DNA of 37,648 nucleotides. Origin: Caulobacteraceae bacterium (GTDB taxonomy: Bacteria; Pseudomonadota; Alphaproteobacteria; Caulobacterales; Caulobacteraceae). Positions 8,941-17,116 of this stretch are shown piece by piece. The notes under the pieces were generated by a model that saw only the letters and a program-made list of their open reading frames with translations, was not told where the DNA came from and searched no databases. Location of the stretch: assembly GCA_019746095.1 (NCBI GenBank), contig JAIESL010000084.1, positions 1-37,648 on the forward strand, given 5' to 3'. Position 1 is the stretch's first letter. Every line of letters begins with the position of its first letter. Made by a program: the position numbers and the translations under genes.

Positions 8941-9348
8941 TCAGCCGAACACCAGCAATCCGTCCGGCACCGCCGGTGCCGGCCCGCCGCGCCGCAGGGT
9001 GAGGGCGTATTCAACGGCCTCCCGGACCGCGCGCTCGTCCGTCGGCTTGGTCAGGACCCCCATGGTGCCGGGCACACCATGGCTGACCATGCCGGGGTTG
9101 GCGGTCATGTAGATCACGGTGACACCGAATTCCTCGCCCAGCTCCCGACCCAGTCCGATGCCGGTCGGTCCGTCGCTGAGATGGATGTCGACCAGGGCCA
9201 GCTCGGCCTTACCCAGCGTCGCCAGCGCGCGCGCCGAACGCGCGTCGGGCGCGGCCCCCACGACGGCATAGCCCAGATCCTCCAGGACGAGGCGCAACTC
9301 CATCGCCACCAGGGCTTCGTCTTCGACAATCAGGATACGCGCGGTCAT
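8941..9348 (-). CDS. Receiver-only response regulator
   Basis: A single receiver domain of 135 residues with acidic pocket Glu9/Asp10, phospho-acceptor Asp54 (ALVDIHL), switch Thr82 and Lys101 (LTKP). It has no output domain, as in the small regulators that commonly accompany HWE kinases and act in phosphorelays. The ATG at 9348 is preferred because it begins the canonical TARILIVEDE strand; a GTG at 9375 would add nine residues. The gene lies directly downstream of the HWE kinase at 9404 and is its likely partner. Confidence 0.9.
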   Translation of the reverse strand: MTARILIVEDEALVAMELRLVLEDLGYAVVGAAPDARSARALATLGKAELALVDIHLSDGPTGIGLGRELGEEFGVTVIYMTANPGMVSHGVPGTMGVLTKPTDERAVREAVEYALTLRRGGPAPAVPDGLLVFG

Positions 9349-9381
9349 ACAACTGGCTTCACAAGGGTCTGGCACCCCTTC

Positions 9382-9406
9382 AACGCGGGGCAGGGGCTGG
9401 AGTTCA
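9382..9406 (-). promoter_or_regulatory. Weak sigma-EcfG-like promoter before the receiver gene
   Basis: On the minus strand TGAAC (9406-9402), 16 bp, CGTT (9385-9382). One mismatch from GGAAC-N16-CGTT. It overlaps the kinase stop codon and would give a leader of about 28 nt to the ATG at 9348. Confidence 0.3.
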
Positions 9407-10990
9407 AGTCGATTGCGTCGCGGCGCGGCGAGGAGTCAGGGCCGTGACCGGAATATCGGCGGAGACCTTGAGGCCTTCGGGGGCCCAGACCCGCTCCAGG
9501 GTGCCGCCCAGCTGGCCCTCCACAGACAGGGCCAGCAGGGACGCGCCGAATCCCGTCCCTTCAGGCGTCCCATTCAACGACGGCCCGCCCCGCTCCTGCC
9601 AGGTCATGGCATAGCGCTCGCCCTGCTGCAGGGTGGTCAGGGTGACCCGGCCGCCGGGAACCGACAGGGCACCGTATTTGGCCGCATTGGTGGCCAGTTC
9701 GTGGAACAGCAGGGCGACCGGCGTCGCTGCCTGGTCGTCGAAATCCGCATCGTCCCCGCTGACGACCACGCGCGGATGGGCCGCCTCGTCGTCATAAGGC
9801 AGGAGCAGATCACGCAGGAAGGCGTGCAGGGTCGTCCCATCCCGGCTGGGGCGGGTGGATTCCGTTTGTGGCCGAACGAATTCATGAGCCCGTGCCAGGG
9901 CGGCGATCCGGTTCCGGGCCGCCGTCGCAAAGGCCCCTGCCTCCGGATACTGTCGCGCTGACAGGGCCAGCAGGGCCGAGATCACCGCAAAGATGTTCTT
10001 GATCCGGTGACTCAGTTCCTGACTGAGCAGGGCCTTGGCCAGCTCCAGCCGCTTTATCTCGGCGATATCCGTGCCCGTACCGAACCAGCGGGTCACCACG
10101 CCGGCCGCGTTACGGATCGGCATGGCGCGGCTGAGAGTCCAGACATAGTCGCCCGTGTGATGGAGCAGTCGGTACTCCATCTCATATGGCTCGCCGGTGT
10201 CGAGCGAGGTCCGCCACGTCGCCCGCGCCCGCTCCTGGTCCTCGGGATGGATCATCTCGCCCCAGGCATCGCCCAGCGGCGAGCCTTCGGCCGCCCCGGT
10301 GAAGGCGTACCAGCGGGCGTTGTAATAGTCGTGATGGCCGTCCGGCCGTGACGACCAGACCATCTGCGGCATGCTGTCGGCGATGGCCTGTAAGCGGGCG
10401 TCGCTCTCGGCCAGCTTCTCGGTCACCAGCAGGGCGGCCTCGACCGCGGCGGTGGCCGCCTCATCGCTGCGCCGGCGTTCATACAGGGCGCGCCGACGTT
10501 CCATCAGGGCCATGACCTGCCGGGCCAGGACATCCATCGTCATCAACTGGGTTTCGTTCAGCCCCTCCGGCCGGGGACGGGTGCCGAACACGCACAGGGC
10601 CCCCAGGGCCAGCCCCTGGTCGTCAATCAGCGGTGCCCCGGCATAGAAATGAAATCCGGTCGGGCCGGTGACCAGCGGGTGGTCGGCGAACTGCGGGTCC
10701 AGCGACGCGTCACAGACCTGGGTCACCCCGGGCCGCAGCATCGCAGACTGGCAGAAGGCGCTGGCCTGGCCGATGTCCGAGACATCGACGCCAGCCTGGG
10801 CCTTGAACCATTGCCGGTCCCCGACCGCCAGACTGACCATGCCGACCGGCGCGTCGCAGATGCGCGCCGCCAGAAGCATGACATCGTCAAACGCCTGGTC
10901 GGGATCGGTATCGAGGATGTCGAAGGATCGCAGGACACGGAGACGCTCGACTTCAATCGCGTCCTGGTCGCTGGCGATTGCGCTCTTCAA
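9404..10990 (-). CDS. GAF-PAS HWE-family sensor histidine kinase
   Basis: A 528-residue soluble sensor kinase. A GAF domain (about 20-165) is followed by a short coiled coil, a PAS domain (about 197-316, with FTGAAEGSPLGDAW and the PAC segment) and an HWE-type kinase core. The phospho-acceptor is His328 in ELSHRIKN, the ATP-binding N box is HELATNAAKYGAL (430-442), and the family-defining W-x-E is Trp464/Glu466. No membrane segment is seen, so it senses a cytosolic ligand or light/redox through GAF and PAS. The start appears to be TTG at 10990 after AAAGG. The receiver gene follows 55 bp later. HWE kinases often feed the alphaproteobacterial general stress response. Confidence 0.92.
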   Translation of the reverse strand: MKSAIASDQDAIEVERLRVLRSFDILDTDPDQAFDDVMLLAARICDAPVGMVSLAVGDRQWFKAQAGVDVSDIGQASAFCQSAMLRPGVTQVCDASLDPQFADHPLVTGPTGFHFYAGAPLIDDQGLALGALCVFGTRPRPEGLNETQLMTMDVLARQVMALMERRRALYERRRSDEAATAAVEAALLVTEKLAESDARLQAIADSMPQMVWSSRPDGHHDYYNARWYAFTGAAEGSPLGDAWGEMIHPEDQERARATWRTSLDTGEPYEMEYRLLHHTGDYVWTLSRAMPIRNAAGVVTRWFGTGTDIAEIKRLELAKALLSQELSHRIKNIFAVISALLALSARQYPEAGAFATAARNRIAALARAHEFVRPQTESTRPSRDGTTLHAFLRDLLLPYDDEAAHPRVVVSGDDADFDDQAATPVALLFHELATNAAKYGALSVPGGRVTLTTLQQGERYAMTWQERGGPSLNGTPEGTGFGASLLALSVEGQLGGTLERVWAPEGLKVSADIPVTALTPRRAATQST

Positions 10991-11115
10991 TCCGCGCCTT
11001 TCATGGGTGTCCGTGCGGCGATGTTTTCGGTCAGAAATTCAAGCTGCCGTCTGCGTCATGCCCCGCGTCGGGCCCTGAATGCGCGAACCGGGGTTCGGTT
11101 CCACAGCCCGCAAGA

Positions 11116-12309
11116 TCAGGAGGCCGGCCGGCCGACTTCCTCGACATCCATCCGGGTGACGCCCGGCGGCACCGGGCGCTCCGGCTCGTCCGGCACGGGC
11201 GGGGGCGTTGCCTCAAAGGCCGCCAGGCGCTGGTTGATGGCGGCGATCTCCGCCGCCGTCGGCTGGCGGCGCCCCCCCAGGGAGGTGACGCCCACCACGC
11301 GGGTCTGGCCGTTGATCTCGACCGTACGCATCAGGCTCTCACCGCTCGCGGCAGCGTCCGCCAGAAGCTGCTCGGCCTCCGCGGCCGTGGCGATCTGGAT
11401 GCGCGGACGCGCGAACCGGGCCTCGTCAATCAGGGGCTCCCGCCCGGCATAGGGCTGGCGGAAGGCCGCCGGCTCTCCATAGACGCCCTTCCAGCGATAG
11501 AAGATGTGCGCCCCGATCTGGGTCAGCTTGTTCAGCGTCGGGGCCCACCACGGGTGGACATAGTCGGCGTGATAATGGGTCGCCGTACCGACGCGGGCCG
11601 AGACGTGTCCGGCCAGCGCCCGCTCCGCCACGGCCCGCGCCCGGTTCCAGGCCCAGGTGACCGGTGCCTGGGACAGGGCCCCGTCACAGGTGAAGCTGAA
11701 CTGGCAGCCTGTGGTGCGTTCGGCCCCCTCGAACACCACCCCGCAGATGCTGTTGGCATAGTTGGGATCGCGCACGCGGTTCAGGATGACCTGGGCGACC
11801 GCCTCCTGGCCCTCGGTCGGCTCGAGCGCCGCCTCATAATAGATGCCCTGGGTCAGACAGCGCAGGGCCCGGCGGCGATCCTCGGCCGTGGCCGGCTTGA
11901 AGACAAAGGGGGCGGCGACCCGCAGATACTGTGAGGCATTCGGCGTCGCGGCGTTCAGCTTCATCGCCTCCAGCCCGGTCTCGCCGAAGTCCAGCGTCGG
12001 CCGGCCCGCGAGGGTCAGGCTTTCCCAGCCGGGGGTCAGACCGTACAGGGCCGCGCGGCGCTGGTCCGGGTCATGGCGCAGGGCGATGGCCAGCTGCGAC
12101 GGGTCCATCCGGCCGGTTATGGCGGCCAGGCCGCGGGCACTGAGGTCACCGCCCGTCAGGGTACGAATGGCCTCGGCGCGGCGATCGATCTCGGGACGCG
12201 GCGTCGAGCTGGCGGCCATGGCCACGCCGAAGGCGGCCAGAACCACGGGCGCGGCGGCCAGCAGCCGGCGCATCCCCTTCAGCTTCGCGGTCCAGTCGAT
12301 CCGGGCCAA
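11116..12309 (-). CDS. SleB/CwlJ-type cell wall hydrolase (paralogue 1)
   Basis: A 397-residue envelope protein. An N-terminal hydrophobic helix (15-33) acts as signal or anchor, a spacer follows, and a Hydrolase_2 (SleB-like) domain covers about 150-275 with IYYEA (catalytic Glu159 inferred from the family), VAQVILNRVRDP and TGCQFSFTCDG. The family cleaves peptidoglycan glycan strands. The C-terminus is proline-rich (PPPVPDEPERPVPPGV). The TTG start at 12309 follows a strong GGAGGGG; an ATG at 12273 is an alternative. Closely related to the plus-strand gene at 15781. Confidence 0.88.
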   Translation of the reverse strand: MARIDWTAKLKGMRRLLAAAPVVLAAFGVAMAASSTPRPEIDRRAEAIRTLTGGDLSARGLAAITGRMDPSQLAIALRHDPDQRRAALYGLTPGWESLTLAGRPTLDFGETGLEAMKLNAATPNASQYLRVAAPFVFKPATAEDRRRALRCLTQGIYYEAALEPTEGQEAVAQVILNRVRDPNYANSICGVVFEGAERTTGCQFSFTCDGALSQAPVTWAWNRARAVAERALAGHVSARVGTATHYHADYVHPWWAPTLNKLTQIGAHIFYRWKGVYGEPAAFRQPYAGREPLIDEARFARPRIQIATAAEAEQLLADAAASGESLMRTVEINGQTRVVGVTSLGGRRQPTAAEIAAINQRLAAFEATPPPVPDEPERPVPPGVTRMDVEEVGRPAS

Positions 12310-12505
12310 ACAACCCCTCCCAAGCCGGGCGATGATACCCCGTAATTCATGACAATGCGCGCCAAGCGGGGCGCTTTTCAGGCGGAAGACCGTGGGTCGG
12401 TCAAGACCCGACCTCCATCGAGCCTGACAGGCTGCATCCGTCGGCCGGTTCGCGCCGGGGCCGTTCCTCCGTTCCGCCCGCCGTCATGAATTCCGTCGCC
12501 CTCGT

Positions 12506-12530
12506 GGAACCTAAGGCCGGCAAGCCCGTT
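12506..12530 (+). promoter_or_regulatory. Sigma-EcfG (general stress) promoter of the hybrid kinase
   Basis: GGAAC (12506-12510), exactly 16 bp, CGTT (12527-12530): a perfect match to the alphaproteobacterial EcfG/SigT consensus. It ends 31 bp before the kinase ATG, in the intergenic region. Confidence 0.7.
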
Positions 12531-12561
12531 CTGGACCATCGCGTGCGCGCAGGCAGGGGGG

Positions 12562-14571
12562 ATGAGCGCATTGGGGGATCTCGGGAGACGGTTCGCTGTC
12601 GGTGCCGCCGTGACCCGGCTGGCGCGTGTGAAGTCCCGTGGTTGGTGGATATCCCTGCTGATCGGGGTCGGCACGGCCGCCGCCGGACTGATCATCCGTG
12701 CCGCGCTCAGTGGCTTTTACGGCAGCAACACCGGCTTCATGATCCTGTTGCCGGCGGTGATCGTCGCCTCGCTGGCCGCGGGCCGGGTGGCGGGCGTCGC
12801 CGCCATGCTGGCCTGCCTGTTCGGCGGATGGGCCGTTGTGGGTGTCGATACGGTCGACGCCGGGCTCATGGACCGGGCCGGGGTCGTGGCCACGGTCAAT
12901 TTCCTTGTCGTCGGCCTCTTCATCGTCGCCGTCGCCTCGGCCCTGCGTGACAAGGTCGGGGCGCTCGACGGCTCCCTCGAGGACCTGCGCCGGTCCGCGG
13001 CCCGGATCGTCGAGGGCGAAAGCCGGTTTCGCCTGGTCGCCGACAGTGCGCCTGTGCAGATCTGGATGACGGACGCCGACGGCGAACTCGTCTTCGTCAA
13101 CAAGACCTACAAGGCCTTTTTCAAGGTCGAGGACGGGCAGCAGCCGGACTGGCGCGTCGCCGTGGAGGCCTTCGGCCTCGAGGCGGCCCACCGCGCCTTC
13201 GAGCAGGCCATGCTCAGGCATGAACGCTATGAGCAGGTGTTCGCCATCGAGCATCCGGAGCTGGGCCCACGCTGGTTGCGGAGCGAGGGCATTCCCCGCT
13301 TCGACGCGGCCGAAGTGTTCCAGGGCTTTATCGGTGCCAACGTCGATGTCACCGACACCAAGCGCGCCGAACAGGACCTCAAGCGGATCAACGACCTGCT
13401 TGAGGAGCGGGTGAGCGAGGCCCTGGCGGAAAAGGCCAGGGCAGAGGCCGATCTGATGCACGCCCAGCGGATGGAGGCGGTCGGGCGCCTGACCGGCGGC
13501 GTGGCCCACGACTTCAACAACCTGCTGACGGTCGTGATCGGCGCCCTCGACATCATGCTGCGCTCTCCCGATGACGCCGCAAAACGCCGGAAGCTGGGCG
13601 AGGCGGCCCTGGCGGCCGCGCGACGGGGCGAAGGCCTGACCCACCAGCTTCTGGCCTTCTCAAGTCGACAGGCCCTGAGGCCAGAGGCGGTGGACCTCAA
13701 CATCCAGATCCGCGAGAGCGAGCCCCTGTTGCGGCGCGCGGTCGGCGAGGCGGTCGAATTCCGGCTGCAGCTCCGGCCCGCCGGGGCACGGGTCAATGTC
13801 GATCCCGCGCAGTTCGAGGCCGCCCTGCTCAACCTCGTCGTCAACGCCCGCGACGCCGTCGGCGACAAGGGCCGGGTCACGGTCCAGACCCGGTCCTGCA
13901 CGGTCGAGGCCGGTGAGGTCACGGACCTCTCGGCCGGCGAATACGTCTGCATTTCCGTCGCCGACAACGGTGCGGGCATGGCACCGGAGGTGGTGGCGCG
14001 GGTCTTCGAGCCCTTTTTCACCACCAAGGCCGTGGGCAAGGGTACGGGTCTGGGGCTGAGCCAGGTCTATGGCTTTGCGCGCCAGAGCGGCGGAGCCGCC
14101 CAGATACGGTCGACCGTGGGACAGGGGACCGAAATCCGGATCTTCCTTCCGCCCCAGGATGAGGCCGCCGTGGCGGTTCCGGGCCCGGGACCGGATGCGG
14201 CCCGGCCGATGACGGCCGGTGGCCGCCTGCTGCTGGTCGAGGATGACGTGAGCGTCGCCGTTGTGGCCCTGGAACTGCTGCAAGGTCTCGGGCTCGAGGT
14301 CCGCGCTGTCGAGAGCGGGCCACAGGCCCTGGACCTGCTCGGCCGCGAGCGGTTCGACATCCTGCTGAGCGATGTGGTGATGCCCGGGGGGATGACCGGG
14401 ATCGAGCTGGCCCGGACGTGTTCGCGCGACTACCCCGACATGCGGGTGGTGCTGACCTCCGGCTACGCCGGCGAGGATGTCGACGCCGCCCTGAGCGACG
14501 CCCCCTGGCCGTTTCTGCGCAAACCCTATTCGGGTGAGCAGTTGGCACGGATTCTCGGCGATCTGGCCTGA
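12562..14571 (+). CDS. Membrane-bound PAS hybrid histidine kinase
   Basis: A 669-residue hybrid sensor kinase. Three to four membrane helices (about 28-128, DUF4118-like) are followed by a PAS/PAC domain (155-272), a coiled coil, HisKA with phospho-acceptor His316 in TGGVAHDFNN, HATPase_c with N box around Asn428, DNGAGM (468-473), FEPFFTTK (482-489) and GTGLGL (494-499), and a C-terminal receiver with acidic cluster Glu560-Asp562, Asp604 and Lys654. The receiver has no output domain, so the signal must go on through a phosphotransfer protein or be used as a phosphate sink. A sigma-EcfG promoter directly upstream suggests stress induction. The ATG at 12562 directly follows a run of six G. Confidence 0.93.
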   Translation: MSALGDLGRRFAVGAAVTRLARVKSRGWWISLLIGVGTAAAGLIIRAALSGFYGSNTGFMILLPAVIVASLAAGRVAGVAAMLACLFGGWAVVGVDTVDAGLMDRAGVVATVNFLVVGLFIVAVASALRDKVGALDGSLEDLRRSAARIVEGESRFRLVADSAPVQIWMTDADGELVFVNKTYKAFFKVEDGQQPDWRVAVEAFGLEAAHRAFEQAMLRHERYEQVFAIEHPELGPRWLRSEGIPRFDAAEVFQGFIGANVDVTDTKRAEQDLKRINDLLEERVSEALAEKARAEADLMHAQRMEAVGRLTGGVAHDFNNLLTVVIGALDIMLRSPDDAAKRRKLGEAALAAARRGEGLTHQLLAFSSRQALRPEAVDLNIQIRESEPLLRRAVGEAVEFRLQLRPAGARVNVDPAQFEAALLNLVVNARDAVGDKGRVTVQTRSCTVEAGEVTDLSAGEYVCISVADNGAGMAPEVVARVFEPFFTTKAVGKGTGLGLSQVYGFARQSGGAAQIRSTVGQGTEIRIFLPPQDEAAVAVPGPGPDAARPMTAGGRLLLVEDDVSVAVVALELLQGLGLEVRAVESGPQALDLLGRERFDILLSDVVMPGGMTGIELARTCSRDYPDMRVVLTSGYAGEDVDAALSDAPWPFLRKPYSGEQLARILGDLA

Positions 14572-14576
14572 CGGAC

Positions 14577-14600
14577 AAACGGCCGGCCTTTCGGCCGGCC
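14577..14600 (-). terminator. Terminator between hybrid kinase and DUF6481 gene
   Basis: A perfect 8-bp stem GGCCGGCC with loop TTTC (14581-14600). On the minus strand it is followed by GTTTG, so it mainly serves the gene ending at 14611, and may also stop the convergent kinase transcript. Confidence 0.65.
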
Positions 14601-14610
14601 GGTCAGGGGA

Positions 14611-14973
14611 TCAGCGGGTGCGGGCCTTGCGGGCCGCGTAACGGGCGTCCCGGGCCGCCTTCTGCTCTTCCTTGGTCAGGGCCTTGCGCTCCTTGCGGGC
14701 GGCGCGCTTCTCGGCTTCGACCGCTTCCTGGGCCTCGGCCTCGGCGGCCATACGCGCGGCCTCACGCTCGGCCTTCTCGCGGCGGGCCTCGGCCTTGGCC
14801 AGTTCATGCTGCTGGCGCAGCGCCTCCTTCTCGGCGGCGCGTTTGGCGGCAAGCTTTTCGAACTCGGGATCGGGGGCGGCGGCCTTGGGCTTGAACCGGG
14901 CGAGCAGGGCCTTCTTGGCTTCCTGCTGGGCGGTAAGGCGGTCCGTGAAGCCGGTCTGTTTCAGATCTCTCAT
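14611..14973 (-). CDS. DUF6481-like charged coiled-coil protein
   Basis: 120 residues made almost entirely of Ala, Glu, Lys and Arg, predicted to be one long highly charged helix or coiled coil. The N-terminal pattern (FTDRLTAQQEAKKALLARFK) and the AARxARYAARKAR-type end resemble the DUF6481 family that is common in Caulobacterales and Sphingomonadales. Function unknown; the basic, repetitive composition would allow nucleic acid or ribosome binding. It ends just before a terminator. Confidence 0.75.
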   Translation of the reverse strand: MRDLKQTGFTDRLTAQQEAKKALLARFKPKAAAPDPEFEKLAAKRAAEKEALRQQHELAKAEARREKAEREAARMAAEAEAQEAVEAEKRAARKERKALTKEEQKAARDARYAARKARTR

Positions 14974-15088
14974 GCGGAGGGCGTCGATGTCCTTGATCGT
15001 TTATGGAGGCGCTGGAGGCGTCGGGCGCTTTCGCAGCGCGGCCCGGCGCGTCGCTAACCCTATATAGGCACGAAAATCAAGGTCGCGA

Positions 15089-15107
15089 GGCAGCGGCGAC
15101 CGCTGCC
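15089..15107 (-). terminator. Hairpin after the lipoprotein gene (possible terminator)
   Basis: A perfect 8-bp stem GGCAGCGG / CCGCTGCC with a 3-nt loop lies 25 bp beyond the lipoprotein stop. On the minus strand a GATTTTCG stretch follows only after 11 nt, so intrinsic termination is uncertain. Confidence 0.35.
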
Positions 15108-15132
15108 CCGCTCACTCGGACGGCCACCTGTG

Positions 15133-15318
15133 TCAGTTCGGTTTCTCGGCCTGGCCGACCGCGGCACCGGCCGCACCGCCCACGGCAGCCCCTACGGGTC
15201 CGGCCACGACGGCCCCGGCGATGGCCCCGGTCGCGGCCCTTTGTTCGATGGTCTGGCCACAGCCGGCGGCGGCCAGGGCCGCGGCGGCAAGGGCGAGTGT
15301 GACGATGGTGCGTTTCAT
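15133..15318 (-). CDS. Small glycine-zipper lipoprotein, stress-inducible
   Basis: A 61-residue lipoprotein. The signal peptide MKRTIVTLALAAAALAAAGC ends in the lipobox AAGC, so Cys20 is lipidated. The mature part holds alternating Gly/Ala repeats (GAIAGAVVAGPVGAAVGGAAGA) with glycine-zipper spacing, as in small envelope stress proteins. GGAAGGA lies 8 bp before the ATG. A perfect sigma-EcfG promoter stands 28 bp upstream, which explains expression and supports a role in envelope stress. Confidence 0.85.
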   Translation of the reverse strand: MKRTIVTLALAAAALAAAGCGQTIEQRAATGAIAGAVVAGPVGAAVGGAAGAAVGQAEKPN

Positions 15319-15346
15319 TGGGAAATCCTTCCAGTGGCGGGGTTTG

Positions 15347-15371
15347 AACGCCGGCCGCCGCCGCCGGTTCC
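15347..15371 (-). promoter_or_regulatory. Sigma-EcfG promoter of the lipoprotein gene
   Basis: On the minus strand GGAAC (15371-15367), exactly 16 bp, CGTT (15350-15347), an exact consensus match, with 28 bp from its end to the ATG at 15318. Confidence 0.75.
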
Positions 15372-15780
15372 GCCCTGCTGCGGCAAGTCTATCCTCGGAT
15401 CAGACCGGCACCGAAGACAACAGAATTCCCCCCGCCTAATCCGTCGAGGCGGAGATGACACTGGCCTCGTGTTGTTCATGTGATGGCCAATACAGAAATC
15501 AGTCCATTCACTGTGCGTGATTATAAGGACCGGACCTGTAGTTAACGTTCGTATACCATGACGGTGGCGCGTGATGTTGCGTCGCACCGGAATCTTGCGA
15601 ATCAACCACATTGGCGCCACAAACGGCTGGCTTAAGGCGCGTCCTTGATTATCGGCTCGTTCACTGACCGTCGATATACAGCAGACGGCTTGCGACGCCG
15701 ACCTCCACCGATGGAGCGGATCGCCCGGCTGCGAGACTACCCGGGGGCGGCATTGCGCCCTGTCGAACAGGACTGAGCCC
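15372..15780. other. Intergenic region without a gene
   Basis: About 410 bases between the lipoprotein promoter and the second cell wall hydrolase. No reading frame with coding character was found. The stretch 15480-15560 is unusually AT-rich for the window and contains GTTAAC (15541-15546) and TATAAG, so a promoter for the gene at 15781 may lie here. AGGA at 15769-15772 is that gene's ribosome binding site. I assign nothing else. Confidence 0.5.
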
Positions 15781-16845
15781 TTGCCGAAAGCCCCGCAGAC
15801 GCACGTAGTCCGTCCTGTTGATCGCGCGGCCCGTATCCGGCCCGGCTCGGCGGCGGCGGCCTTTGGTGCATTGGTGGGACTGGCAATCGGCTGCGCCTAT
15901 CTGGGTGGCACGGCGGCCAAGGCCACGACCGTGCGGGCCCAGGCCGAGCGGATCGAGGGTGCGACGGCGGCCGGATTCACCGAGGAAGCCCTGGCGGCAG
16001 CCGCCGGTGGCCTCGACGAAAGTGCCCTGGCCATCGCCCGCCGGCATGACCCCTATACTGTGGCCGGCGGAGCGCAGCGCGACCGCCAGGCCGAACTGCT
16101 CACCGCCCGGCTGGAACAGCTTCGCAGCCCCTCCAACGACACCAACCTGCGCCGGGTCAGCCTGACCGGCCCGGTTGCGGCCCTGCCCTTCCGTCTCGGC
16201 AGCACGCTGGACGCGTCGCGCGATCTCGATTGCCTGACCCAGGCCGCCTATTACGAAGCCCGTGGCGAAGGGCGTGACGGCATGCGTGCTGTGGCCCAGG
16301 TGGTCCTGAACCGCGTCCGTCACCCCGCCTTCCCCAAGAGTGTCTGTGGCGTGGTCTTCCAGGGCGCAGGCCGCCGCACCGGCTGCCAGTTCAGCTTCAC
16401 CTGTGACGGTTCGATGCGCGGCCGGGTCAATCGCGCCGCCTGGGAGCGGGCCCGCGACGTCGCCTCCAGCGCCCTGTCCGGTGCGGTCTTCGCCACGGTC
16501 GGTAATGCGACCCATTTCCACACCACCGGCGTGGCCCCGGGCTGGCGCAACTCCCTGGTCCGCGTCGGCCAGGTCGGCGACCACCTGTTCTATCGTTTCG
16601 GCGGCCGCTCGGGTTCGCGCGAGGCCTTCTCCTACGCCGCCCGTCCGTCGGGCGACATCGCCGAGGGCCCGCGTCTGATCCAGGCCAGCCTCGACCCGAC
16701 CGGCCCCGTCCTCGAGGCCGGTGCCGTGGCCTATAATCTGCTGGTCGCCCAGGAACGGGGTCCGGATGCCGCCCCGGAAGCCGCCGCTGCGCCCGCAACA
16801 CCCGCGGCCCCCGCCACCGTCGAAGCCGCCGCCCCGACCGCCTGA
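15781..16845 (+). CDS. SleB/CwlJ-type cell wall hydrolase (paralogue 2)
   Basis: A 354-residue envelope protein with one N-terminal membrane helix (about 25-45) and a Hydrolase_2 domain (about 148-280) containing AYYEARGEG (Glu159), VAQVVLNRVRHP and TGCQFSFTCDG. An Ala/Pro-rich tail ends the protein. Besides the catalytic domain it shares with the 11116-12309 protein the upstream segment LDESALAIARRHDP (against MDPSQLAIALRHDP), so the two are full-length paralogues. TTG start at 15781, 8 bp after AGGA. Predicted to cut peptidoglycan in the periplasm. Confidence 0.88.
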   Translation: MPKAPQTHVVRPVDRAARIRPGSAAAAFGALVGLAIGCAYLGGTAAKATTVRAQAERIEGATAAGFTEEALAAAAGGLDESALAIARRHDPYTVAGGAQRDRQAELLTARLEQLRSPSNDTNLRRVSLTGPVAALPFRLGSTLDASRDLDCLTQAAYYEARGEGRDGMRAVAQVVLNRVRHPAFPKSVCGVVFQGAGRRTGCQFSFTCDGSMRGRVNRAAWERARDVASSALSGAVFATVGNATHFHTTGVAPGWRNSLVRVGQVGDHLFYRFGGRSGSREAFSYAARPSGDIAEGPRLIQASLDPTGPVLEAGAVAYNLLVAQERGPDAAPEAAAAPATPAAPATVEAAAPTA

Positions 16846-16860
16846 GGCCGACCCCGGCCG

Positions 16861-17049
16861 TCAGCGCTGGCGCACCATCCAGTGGTTCAGCAGGGGCTGA
16901 TACAGCCCCCCGAACCCGGCCGAACGGTCGGGCTGCTCGCCGATCCCTTCTGCCTGCCCGGTCCGACTTCCGGCGGCCCAGTCGCCCGCTGTCTCATCCC
17001 GCGAGATGAAACGTCCCGGCCCGGTGGGCCTGTGCGAGCTGTGGGTCAT
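16861..17049 (-). CDS. Small protein of unknown function (62 residues)
   Basis: A soluble, Gly/Arg-rich 62-residue product with no signal or membrane segment; family not recognised. Evidence that it is real: GGAG at proper distance before the ATG, codon use like its neighbours, and a sigma-EcfG-like promoter in the 67-bp gap after nadC. It reads towards the hydrolase gene, 15 bp apart. It could also be cotranscribed from the nad operon. Confidence 0.5.
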   Translation of the reverse strand: MTHSSHRPTGPGRFISRDETAGDWAAGSRTGQAEGIGEQPDRSAGFGGLYQPLLNHWMVRQR

Positions 17050-17073
17050 CGAGGTCTCCGTGGAAGGTGGCTG

Positions 17074-17099
17074 AACACACCGCGCGGCCGTCCTGTTCC
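17074..17099 (-). promoter_or_regulatory. Sigma-EcfG-like promoter before the 62-codon gene
   Basis: On the minus strand GGAAC (17099-17095), 17 bp, TGTT (17077-17074). The -35 is perfect and the -10 core GTT is kept, with one mismatch. It lies wholly in the gap between nadC and the small gene, 24 bp before its ATG. Confidence 0.42.
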
Positions 17100-17116
17100 G
17101 CGGTGCCGTTCGATGG

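Noticed and set aside
12357..12376. GCGCC...GGCGC hairpin followed by TTTT on the plus strand
   Set aside because: It lies between two divergent genes, so no transcript needs to end there; stem short and probably fortuitous.
15541..15557. GTTAAC followed by GTATACC, resembling a CtrA box
   Set aside because: The second TTAA half-site at the required 7-bp spacing is absent.
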